Shown here piece after piece: positions 23,001-29,146 of a DNA stretch of 64,000 nucleotides (position 1 is its first letter; each line of letters begins with the position of its first letter). This DNA is from Patiria pectinifera (Eukaryota; Echinodermata; Asteroidea; Valvatida; Asterinidae): contig CM057142.1 of the NCBI GenBank assembly GCA_029964075.1, positions 27,840,392 through 27,904,391 on the forward strand, in the 5' to 3' direction. Below the pieces are notes generated by a model. The model saw only the letters and a program-made list of their open reading frames with translations, was not told where the DNA came from and searched no databases. A program made the position numbers and the translations under genes.

Positions 23001-23747
23001 CCACTGACTTGCGGCTGGGGCTGCGGGAGACTCGCTGCCGGGACGGGGAGCGGGCCGGGGACCTGGACCTCGAACGACGCCGGGATGGGGACTTGGAGGA
23101 AGATCGCCGCCTGAAGGAGCTTTCAGTCTGCAGAGGCATTGGGAAAATATTGGGTAGAATGGATCAGATCATGGATTGCACAGATGTTTTACCTTGATGG
23201 TTGCATTATATTACGGTACCCCTTACCTGACCGTGTTCATGGGATCCCGTTTCAATCATGGTTATGAATTGATTTCAACATTGGTAGGAATGGCGATTGT
23301 GTGAAAAGGCCTTAAATGACTTGAGAACTTGATTTTTAGGATAGGAATGGCACTGCAGAAGATCCAGTAACCAACCAGTGGCCAGCTTGATTCTCTGGCA
23401 GCCAACCCAAGGGAAGCGAAACGTGGGACGACCAATGACTTCATATGTTGATACACTGTGCCAAGACACCCAGCTACAACCAAGGGAAATTCATAGTTGC
23501 ATGACAGAAAGACGATCTTGGAGAGCCATCACTAATGTCTGACAGAAGTGGCCAGAGTAAGTAAGTAATGTTATGACATACTGACCCTGATGTAGTCAGC
23601 AGTGACCTCATCTTCGGTGCCTTCCTCAAACTTGACCTTGTACTCGTCGCCTTGGATGGCCAGGACCTTGGCCGGGTACCAGAGCGCACTGCCCGGCCAT
23701 TTCACCATCACTTTCTCCCCGACATCATACTTGTGAGAAGCTGGCAT
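7886..23747 (-). CDS. LBR: Lamin B receptor (LBR), complete gene, 12 coding exons, 592 aa
   Basis: LBR is an inner nuclear membrane protein that tethers chromatin and B-type lamin and also acts as a sterol delta(14)-reductase. Coding exons, 5' to 3': 23747-23586, 23127-22858, 21233-21101, 19304-19108, 18338-18284, 17371-17177, 16363-16260, 14446-14324, 13338-13164, 12278-12198, 10276-10154, 8046-7886. All phases agree and the total is 1,779 nt including TAA. Residues 1-54 are the Tudor domain, 55-144 an RS/Q/T-rich linker, 145-188 the hinge ending EFGGPI, and about 189-592 the multi-pass reductase. The Asn of RHPNYLGD (N524) and the Arg of LLVHRE (R560) match human N547 and R583, whose mutation abolishes activity, so catalysis is probably intact. 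Human LBR is 615 aa. Start: the first ATG after the 5' acceptor at 23756. One intron uses a GC donor. Confidence 0.93.
8241..9023. mobile_element. Pogo/Tigger-like MITE (copy 1)
   Basis: TA target site, then CAGTAAACTCCGGCTAAACC at left; its inverted copy ends at 9,021 before TA. About 780 bp, no transposase. A deleted relative lies at 10,481-11,191. The CAGT start and TA duplication fit the pogo/Tigger group. Confidence 0.7.
9305..9460 (+). mobile_element. tRNA-derived SINE with TTGGGCAAGACACTTTA tail
   Basis: The head, TGGTCCAATGGTTACGATG, has a B-box-like AGGTTCAAACCCC, then TTCTTGGGCAAGACACTTTA, the widespread conserved tail of V-SINE-type elements. A hAT-like MITE is inserted at its 3' end. 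Confidence 0.5.
9470..10030. mobile_element. hAT-like MITE of AGTACTCG arrays (copy 1)
   Basis: 561 bp with ends CAGTGTTGTAG and CTACAACACTG and an 8-bp target duplication GGTATTAA (9,462-9,469 and 10,031-10,038). Both ends consist of AGTACTCGTACTCG repeats in opposite orientations around a unique core (GACTGGGCCTGGGCCAATTA). The 8-bp duplication and CAGTG ends are hAT hallmarks. It lies in an LBR intron. Confidence 0.85.
10154..10276 (-). CDS. LBR: LBR coding exon 11: [14 protein letters not shown] motif
   Basis: It encodes [20 protein letters not shown] and MALAWSLCC, the third family signature. It includes the Asn corresponding to human N547. Phase 1 in and out, donor gtaagt. Confidence 0.94.
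10481..11191. mobile_element. Pogo/Tigger-like MITE (copy 2)
   Basis: Same TA-flanked CAGTAAACTC ends and the same internal sequence as copy 1, with a shortened left part. About 710 bp. The two copies sit 1.5 kb apart in neighbouring LBR introns. Confidence 0.7.
11760..12025. mobile_element. SINE3 inverted pair, tRNA-derived
   Basis: Left copy on the minus strand (head about 11,785-11,855), right copy on the plus strand (about 11,940-12,015). Both have GGATAGCTCAGTTGG-type A boxes, GCAGGTTCA B boxes and the leader ACCACCAACATAGG. The left copy retains six of seven acceptor-stem pairs but lacks a canonical anticodon loop (no U33). A third copy is at 41.2 kb. Confidence 0.65.
12198..12278 (-). 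CDS. LBR: LBR coding exon 10: [12 protein letters not shown] motif
   Basis: 81 bp, phase 1 in and out. It encodes [20 protein letters not shown], matching [16 protein letters not shown] in human LBR. The donor is gtaagt. Too short and ATG-less to appear as a long frame; recognised by homology. Confidence 0.92.
12358..12475 (+). mobile_element. V-SINE-like tail fragment
   Basis: It contains GTCCTTGGGCAAGCCACTTC, then GGGAGTAAAAATGGGTACC, a common SINE tail. It sits directly beside LBR coding exon 10. Confidence 0.45.
13164..13338 (-). CDS. LBR: LBR coding exon 9: [12 protein letters not shown] motif
   Basis: It encodes [20 protein letters not shown] and [13 protein letters not shown], the most conserved block of the reductase core and second family signature, then [12 protein letters not shown]. 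Phase 0 in, 1 out. Acceptor acacacag, donor gtaagt. Confidence 0.94.
14324..14446 (-). CDS. LBR: LBR coding exon 8: TM5-TM6
   Basis: 41 codons in phase 0: [12 protein letters not shown], then [20 protein letters not shown], aligning with the human stretch ending NSFQLLYVVDALWNE. Acceptor atcctcag, donor gtcagt. Confidence 0.91.
14502..14982. mobile_element. MITE with GGTTGCAGACCAGTAAAT ends
   Basis: The left end GGTTGCAGACCAGTAAAT is repeated inverted at the right end (ATTTACTGGTCTGCAACC). About 480 bp, between LBR exons 7 and 8 (intron 7). Related sequence is at about 16,443-16,570 (one end) and 52,974-53,430. Confidence 0.65.
15110..15665. repeat. Composite repeat with CACACACCTAGAAAA core
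   Basis: The outer parts (TATGGGCTCTGCGCACAG at left, CACGGAGCCCAT at right) resemble the ends of the element at 36.05-36.63 kb and of a fragment near 39.69 kb. The inner 15,385-15,595 has a reverse-oriented relative at 21,408-21,628 with the same TAGGTGTGTG runs. No coding capacity. Confidence 0.5.
15665..15945 (+). mobile_element. SINE2, full length
   Basis: tRNA-like head (A-box-like AAGGTTGGTGCAGTGG, B box GGGTTCGAATCC), then the family body with TGATTCCGTGGG and AGAATATTCTTCTGGGG and an A-rich end. Almost the same arrangement as the copy at 50.5 kb. Confidence 0.7.
16260..16363 (-). CDS. LBR: LBR coding exon 7: GNxxYDFFxGxELNPRIG motif
   Basis: It encodes [19 protein letters not shown] and [11 protein letters not shown], nearly identical to LBR and TM7SF2 across animals. 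This is the signature stretch of the ERG4/ERG24 family. Acceptor ttcctgag-type reading as cctcag, donor gtaaat; phase 1 in, 0 out. Confidence 0.93.
17177..17371 (-). CDS. LBR: LBR coding exon 6: TM3-TM4
   Basis: Phase 1 in and out. It encodes [19 protein letters not shown], then [20 protein letters not shown] and the loop ending LAPSGNS, aligning with DLSPASSGNA in human LBR. Acceptor ccccagcc-type tract ending ccag, donor gtaagt. Confidence 0.9.
17763..18252. repeat. 56-bp minisatellite in an LBR intron, about 8.8 copies
   Basis: Perfectly spaced 56-bp units, each starting AGATATACTGATATACAATC and containing CACTTTTCCCTAC and CACAGCTTTGG. Units differ at only one or two bases. It lies just downstream (in transcript sense) of the GC donor of LBR exon 5, whose last base is 18,284, so the array starts about 30 bp into that intron. 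Confidence 0.9.
18284..18338 (-). CDS. LBR: LBR coding exon 5 (55 bp) ending at a GC donor
   Basis: It encodes [18 protein letters not shown] plus one base, aligning with VVEGTPLIDGRRLKYRLN of human LBR. Acceptor gatacag at 18339-18340; the donor reads AATG|gcaagt, so the next intron is of GC-AG type. Without this exon, exons 4 and 6 do not join in frame; with it the Gly codon is completed (G+GT). It is too short to show up as an open reading frame. Confidence 0.9.
19108..19304 (-). CDS. LBR: LBR coding exon 4: TM1-TM2
   Basis: 197 bp, the same length and phases as exon 2 of the neighbouring TM7SF2-like gene. It encodes [18 protein letters not shown], a Cys-bearing loop, then [20 protein letters not shown]. 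Acceptor caacag, donor gtaagt. Confidence 0.92.
19640..20860 (-). mobile_element. SINE2 interrupted by a MITE
   Basis: The 3' part lies at 19,640-19,747 and the 5' part at 20,742-20,860, both on the minus strand and contiguous once the inserted element is ignored. B box (GGATTCGAACC on the plus strand) near 20,836. Confidence 0.75.
19748..20741. mobile_element. Foldback MITE nested in SINE2
   Basis: Ends CTAGGTTTACACTATGTTCC and its inverted copy, with 5-bp target duplication TTAGA at 19,743-19,747 and 20,742-20,746. The interior is filled with degenerate CACGGnC/TCACGTT-like words on the left and AACGTGA-like words on the right, so much of the element can fold back on itself. No transposase. 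Confidence 0.8.
21101..21233 (-). CDS. LBR: LBR coding exon 3: hinge and EFGGP motif
   Basis: Phase 0 in, phase 1 out. It encodes [19 protein letters not shown], then a linker ending NSYEFGGPI, which is the start of the reductase domain and matches EFGGVPG in human LBR and EFGGPLG in TM7SF2. Acceptor cctcag, donor gtatgc. Confidence 0.88.
21980..22840. repeat. Degenerate AGGGTTAAGGTAG intron repeat
   Basis: About 860 bp of loosely repeated GGTTAAGGTAG/AGGGTTA words, interrupted at about 22,165-22,560 by a block with TCCTGAATCC(A/G)CCAAAATCC in both orientations. It resembles an old interstitial telomere-like (TTAGGG) tract, but no exact array remains. It adjoins the donor of LBR exon 2. Confidence 0.55.
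22858..23127 (-). CDS. LBR: LBR coding exon 2: RS-rich linker
   Basis: 90 codons, phase 0 in and out. It starts [20 protein letters not shown] and continues with RS dipeptides, a Q5 tract and a Thr/Ser run. The RS region of LBR is the known target of SRPK and CDK1 kinases and binds chromatin and HP1. The donor is gttagt. Confidence 0.9.
23586..23747 (-). CDS. LBR: LBR coding exon 1: Tudor domain
   Basis: It encodes [17 protein letters not shown] onward. The pattern [20 protein letters not shown] followed by [13 protein letters not shown] is the LBR Tudor fold, aligning with GRWPGSSLYYEVEI of human LBR. The exon itself begins at 23756 (acceptor ttcttgcag), so nine bases of 5' UTR precede the ATG. 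The donor is gtcagt below 23586, phase 0. The Tudor domain of LBR is known to bind histone H4 K20me2 chromatin. Confidence 0.92.
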
Positions 23748-24214
23748 TTCTGAAGGCTGCAAGAATAACCTGGGTAAAGAAATGTTAATAAATAAATAAA
23801 TAAATAAAGTTGGATAGTAAAGTAAGGCAAGTTACAGATTTGTGTTGTGGGGAAAAAATCCATACTGGATCACCACTTTAACAGCCGCCAAACACATTAA
23901 TTTTCACCTCACCTTGTGATTTCACCCAAGAGGAATCCAGGAAGTTGTGTAAATGCGAAAAAAAATTAGGCAAAACGTGTTTTTAGAGCACATTTTGGAT
24001 GCACACGTCGTGCAGAACTAAGTTGAAGCAGCCGGTCAAAACTGATTGAAGTTTCTGGAAGACAGCGGTACGTTATACGCATGACATCAACAACCATGAC
24101 AACACATGAGCTGGCCAATGATAGTGCAATACGTCATTATGAATTTTTATTTTCTCATGAATATTTAGTTTATTTCAATGGATACTTCAAATATGTCCAA
24201 AGATTAATTATTGC

Positions 24215-24300
24215 AACAGCGATCGTGCACGGCCTAGCGGTTAAGAGTCTCGTGTATCAAGCAAGAGTCCGAGGTTCGAATCTCGATGAAGTAAGTGACT
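24215..24300 (+). mobile_element. tRNA-like fragment
   Basis: GGCCTAGCGGTTAAGAG (A-box-like) and GAGGTTCGAATCTCG (B box) at tRNA-like spacing. The acceptor stem does not close, so it is probably a SINE head and not a working tRNA gene. Confidence 0.35.
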
Positions 24301-24731
24301 GATTAATAAATAGTAATAAAGGAAAGGAGAGGGTAAGAGTAGAGGAGGGAAAGTGGAGGGAATAACCATAAATATGATAAAGGATGCAACTTTTGGCGCT
24401 TGAAAATTATTTGAAAAAAGTGGTGATCCAGTACGGAATTTTTCCGATCATTTTGTAGGGTCCAATTTAACATTTTTAACATTCGGACATGGTCTGGCGA
24501 TAGGGGTGTGACTGTGAGTGTGAGTGACCACTGAAAAAAAATTAGCTGAAAACAGCTGAAAAAGCTGTAAAGAAGCTGAACTTTGGAAATTTCATATACT
24601 TTTGTACACAGCAAGTGAGGGAAAAAAGCTGAAATCCAAAACAAAAAAAGCTGAAATTAGCTTTAAAGCTGAGATTTCACACCCCTGGTCCAAGTAAATC
24701 GGGGAACAGTAATTTAAAAGTGGGGTATGAA

Positions 24732-25250
24732 TTAAAGCTATAGTCCATCATTTGCAGCTATCCGAAAAGTAACTGGCGTAATTACTGTTGAAAAACAAAC
24801 TTGGTTGAAAGATAGTAAGGGAACTAAACTCCCTGTGAAATTATTCTTTCTGGGATGCTGTCATTTTGAAGAAATCAACGAAACAAGGCATTTCCAACGG
24901 TGATTCTTAAGAAGCACCGTAGGAAAATTTAAATTAGTAGTTCGTTTTGTTATTCGGCGCAGCGCGCGCAAGCATTGGAACGACGCACACGCGCGCGCGG
25001 TTGTTATAATTCATCGGATCAGTGCGCGACGCTGCGTATAGCTGCAATTCAAAACAATTCAAAACATGATTCAGTAACTTTTGATGTGAAATTGAGATCC
25101 TAGAATGCTGCTTTTCTCGGAAAGTACAGCTTAAGCTTAGCTGAAACTTCATCAGGTTAGTTGCTCAGTATCCTTCATTAGATTTTGAACACTTTTGTTG
25201 CTTCAAACGAACAAAATGCACTAATTACAAATGATGGACTATAGCTTTAA
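24732..25250 (+). mobile_element. TTAA MITE family A (copy 2)
   Basis: TTAA-flanked, ends TTAAAGCTATAGTCCATCA and its inverse at 25,250. About 519 bp. The internal GCGCGCGC-rich block and TTTCCAACGG motif are shared with the other copies. Confidence 0.75.
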
Positions 25251-25314
25251 AAGTAAAAATTTGCTATCGAATTCAAGATTTCAAACGTCCCATCATGATC
25301 ATATCCATTGTTAG

Positions 25315-25363
25315 ACCCGTGAACGTGGCGTTGTATACAAGCCACGTTCACGGGTCTAATCCA
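25315..25363. repeat. Short perfect hairpin
   Basis: GACCCGTGAACGTGGC and its inverse lie about 10 bases apart. Function unknown. Confidence 0.6.
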
Positions 25364-25621
25364 TTGTACGTCCTAAGTAAGACTTTGCGTAATATTAGGC
25401 CTTTTAGGTTTTATTACATTTTCTGTATTTATTTTGAGGTCTTATCGCTGGTACTTGCACTGATTTGTGTGGCCGGTTTTCATGGCAGACCTTGCAAGCT
25501 GATACGCCAGGACAGGGTTGGGCAGTTTCTCTTTGAAGTTTGAGGCAAATGTGAACTTTATTCTGCTAGGATTTTTATGTTTTTTTCTCCAAGTTGTTAT
25601 CTTTTTGAGGGCCCACTTTTG

Positions 25622-25687
25622 ACTAGCTTTAGTTACTCCAGCTCCAATGCAAATGCGATAAGCATTGGAGCTGGAGTTACTCAAGCT
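25622..25687. repeat. Short hairpin around TCCAGCTCCAATGC
   Basis: AGTTACTCCAGCTCCAATGC-type arms flank a short loop. Function unknown; probably mobile-element debris. Confidence 0.5.
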
Positions 25688-26550
25688 CACTTTTGACAAT
25701 GATTGGGACCGAAAACGCGATGTGAACAGTGAATACATCCATTCTAATCAGCAGATCAGCATAGGCTAAACAAAATGAAAACATTTCAAAAGTAATTCGT
25801 TAATTAAATTTATGGTAATCCTTACTTTTAGGACCCCGTTCCTATATAAGGTTACAAGACTCACCAAAACAGCTGACTAAATGACACTCAAAAGTGACAT
25901 TCTGATATTTCTTGTCTTATATCTGAACAGTATGACCCTTCTTGAATATCAGCAGGTTTAATTTTGTGGAAAGAGGCTGGCAGGGCTTTGATTTATGAGG
26001 GAAATTAGGGGGTAAAACACGGCAATGACAAACAGTAAACAGACTCAAAAACCAAGATGGCAAACTGCAAAAAAGGTAGGAAAGTAACATTTTCTTTGAA
26101 AGTGCTTTCAAAATTACAACTTTAGAACATTAATCAGAAGATAAAAGACTTCTTTAGCCTGCAAAAGTCACGTTGGTACTGGACAGTCTATTGCCAAAGT
26201 CAGTTTTGAACAGAACTTGTGAAAAATAGAGGTGTCCTAAAGATAAGGATTACCAAATTGATTATTTAAAAAGGTTAAGGCCAATTTAATTTATTAATAA
26301 GTGAATTATTTTATTTATTAATGGTAATTGCTATAGGCCTACTTGCGGTCAAAATTTAGCTACGACTTGGCGCCATGATGGAACATTCATTGTTAACGTG
26401 AATAAATTGCAGCTAAATGCGTGTAATTCCGACACCTACGGGACAACTCAATGTAATGGAGCACAATATTTTTTATCTATTTATTCGTTTAACTTGATTT
26501 TAATTCTTCAAAAAAATCACTACAAAATGAAATTTAATTTAAATTCTTAC

Positions 26551-26685
26551 CTCAATTATAATTCTGGTCTAAAATAAAACAATAAACCAGCGATCCCTTG
26601 CAAAAAACCTCATTCAAATACACAACAGTAACAACGTACACACAAGTTACGGAGTTAACGGTAATAATTTCACATTCGCGGTCCT
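26551..26685 (-). other. LBR: Probable LBR 5' UTR exon
   Basis: On the minus strand a strong donor (TTGAG|gtaagaat) ends at 26551, just downstream of the promoter-like block. LBR coding exon 1 begins with an acceptor at 23756, so a non-coding upstream exon is required and this is the best candidate in the interval. The upstream boundary (transcription start) is estimated, not seen. Confidence 0.5.
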
Positions 26686-26689
26686 CCAG

Positions 26690-26760
26690 CGGGAAGGACG
26701 CTGATTGGCTGTGTCTAACAAGGGTTAAAGGTACTTGACGCTGATTGGACATTGTGAGCG
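26690..26760 (-). promoter_or_regulatory. Twin CCAAT promoter block, likely LBR
   Basis: Read on the minus strand, two CCAATCAGCGTC boxes lie about 50 bp apart (26,741-26,752 and 26,697-26,708), followed by an E2F-like TTCCCGC. CCAAT pairs with an E2F-like site are typical of TATA-less promoters of cell-cycle-linked genes. Position and strand suit the LBR 5' UTR exon just below. The inverted reading (plus strand) cannot be excluded. Confidence 0.45.
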
Positions 26761-27084
26761 AATTATGCTAATTTACTCTTTTTCAAGGGCGTTCGTATGC
26801 GTGCAGCTGTCAAAATGATGTGGACAATAGATATGTGTGAAATTTGAGTAAACGGTACTTGATTCATTCATAAAAGCGCGGAGGTAGGAAAGCAAGACTG
26901 GAAAAACGTGAAGAAAAAGCTTAATTAAAACATTTGTGAAACTATTATCATGAAAATAAGTGTTCCAACGGTCTTTAATCGTTCCTTTTTTGGGCGCACT
27001 GATGGCTTCTCCATCCACATACAGTAATTGTTTCCAAAGCAAATTCTGAGAAATTTTCATCAAATTTCGCCGCACAGCTCATAA

Positions 27085-27290
27085 CTCCTTACCTGTATCT
27101 TAAGTAAGATTTCAGGCTTTGCATGTAGAACTGGAAATACTTCTAAATGAAAGGTTTGCGGAAACACCTCTGGTTCTTTTCAGAAGGCTTTTTCAGAACC
27201 ATTTTCTTGGTTTGAGAAATTATTCCCACATGGTGTTTCCGTTAATTGAAGATCTTTTTTTTTTAGCCCCCTTTTCTATCTTTACTTCTT
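27085..27290. mobile_element. Penelope-like end fragment
   Basis: It contains ATGAAAGGTTTGCGGAAACA, CTCTGGTTCTTTTCAGAA and TGAGAAATTATTCCCACATG, all present in the 122-bp inverted repeat at 39.1-39.4 kb but here rearranged and diverged. Confidence 0.45.
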
Positions 27291-28149
27291 TATGTAACCC
27301 TCATCTTGAGTGGCCCTTACGGGCCTGCGACACTCTCACACACAAAAAAGAAGAAACTGTTCGTAAATAGTAATATATTCGAATTACAATTCAATGGACA
27401 CTAGATAACTCATAAAAGGCACGTACAACCTACATTTTTGGGAGGGATCCGTGAACAGACTGTGTGCAATGCCGCTATAAATCAACGTAAAATGGTTCGA
27501 AAATGTGGACATTATATTTTCCCGACCCCCAGTAAGTTTTAAAGATCTCGTAATTATAAAAGCGACGGCGCCACTCACAATTTAATTTGCAATAGAAACA
27601 ACACGTCCAACAAAATACAACCCGAGTCTGGCATGTTAATGAAAAATCGAGCTTGCATTTTATTCAAACTTATCATGTTAAGTTGAATAGTTTCTTCAGG
27701 ATTATACAATGTACTTTCAATAAACAGATAAATAATTAACAGCGATGTAATAGATGTCACTTAGAAAATAAAATCAGTGAAGTTACCAAAACCATATTTC
27801 AATTTGAAATAGTTGAGCAGCGATTTTGAGTTCTTGCTTTTCAGAAAAGTAAAATAATCGACTGTATTAGTTAACAATTAACACAATAACTATTTAAAAA
27901 AGAATTATTTTCCCCATGATTCATAATGTCTGTATACTTAGAGGCATTGTTAATTTGTACAATTCTGCTTAGAATCTATTCCTAATGGTCAAAAATATAC
28001 ATATTTTGTAAGAGTTACAACGGTTATTGCTTCAGGTTTCAGGGTACTCGAAATTTGCTAAGAAAATTTGAGTTGCAGGGCCGAAGTGTTAAATCACAAA
28101 TTTGGATAATTCTTGGCAACTATTTCAGGACATCAACTGAAGCTTGATG

Positions 28150-29146
28150 TACAGGGTGAGTAAAAAAAGGAAACCCAAATGTCAGAACCATTTTTTAAAA
28201 TGAAGTTCTGCATGTAGCACTTTCAAAATCTAGGATATGAAATCCCAATTAATAAGCTTTATTTTAGTACAAGAATCATTCAAATCAATCATGCACTTTT
28301 CAAGTTACGGAATTTTTAACACAAACACTGTTTACAGATAAAAAACAGATAAAAAAGGCAAGTGTTGTTTCAGCAAAACGAAAACAATTCATATCGTTAT
28401 TTGAATTGTTGTCGTTTTGCTGAAAGAACACTTACCATTTTTTGTGACAGAACTTCAAAACGGAGTTTGTGTTCAAAATTCCGTAACTTAAAGGGAATGT
28501 ACAACATTTGCTTTTGCTGCAATTTTCAGAAATAAATGGATTTGGAGGATTTGTATGTTATCGCAAATATTGTTAAAAATGACTCGTTTCGCGTTTTGGG
28601 CTTGTAGATGTTGAAAAAACTAAGAAAACCAATCATGTTCTTGTAGTCTGGTTCCCCGACCCCACTTAAGATGAAACGGAGCAATTTATAGACTTTTGGG
28701 AATTGTAAGGTCAGAGAATCAGTCTAGCAGGCTTGTACCCCTTCACAGGTGTGCAATCAATTGCAAAGAAAACAATGAATAACTAATTATGAAAAAAGCC
28801 AGTTTTCTCCAACGCTGGTCGGCCGACCAGCGTTGGAAAAATACCATTTTTCTTGAGAATTATAGCGCACCAGGACGGTCCAGGAGCCACGATTTTACAG
28901 GATGCTTTAGACTGTCATTCCCTAACAATCCAGTAAGGTATTTCATGATAATTTGATCATTTTGTTTTGTGATGTTTGCAAATGTTGTATCTTCCCTTTA
29001 AAAACTACATGAGTGATTTGAACGATTCTTATAAGAAAGCTAGTTAATTGGGCTTGCATGTCCTAAATTTTGAAGAAAAAAAAAACTGGTCTTGCTATTT
29101 GGGTTTCCTTTTTAAAAAAAAAAAAAATATATATACTCACCCTGTA
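28150..29146. mobile_element. Tc1/mariner-like MITE split by a TTAA MITE
   Basis: TA-flanked ends CAGGGTGAGTAAAAAAAGG and its inverse, as in the 4.9-kb copy. Removing 28,492-29,001 restores the reading TTCCGTAACTT...ACATGAGTGATTTGAA seen in that copy. Confidence 0.75.
28488..29001. mobile_element. TTAA MITE family B (copy 1), nested
   Basis: TTAA at both ends (28,488-28,491 and 28,998-29,001), termini AAAGGGAATGTACAACATTT and inverse. Near the middle is a perfect palindrome, CAACGCTGGTCGGCCGACCA and beyond (about 28,809-28,838). Other copies at 37.6 and 56.5 kb. Confidence 0.8.

Noticed and set aside
22865..23197. Open frame of 110 codons on the plus strand
   Set aside because: Antisense shadow of the LBR RS-rich exon; the minus strand has domain similarity and splice sites.
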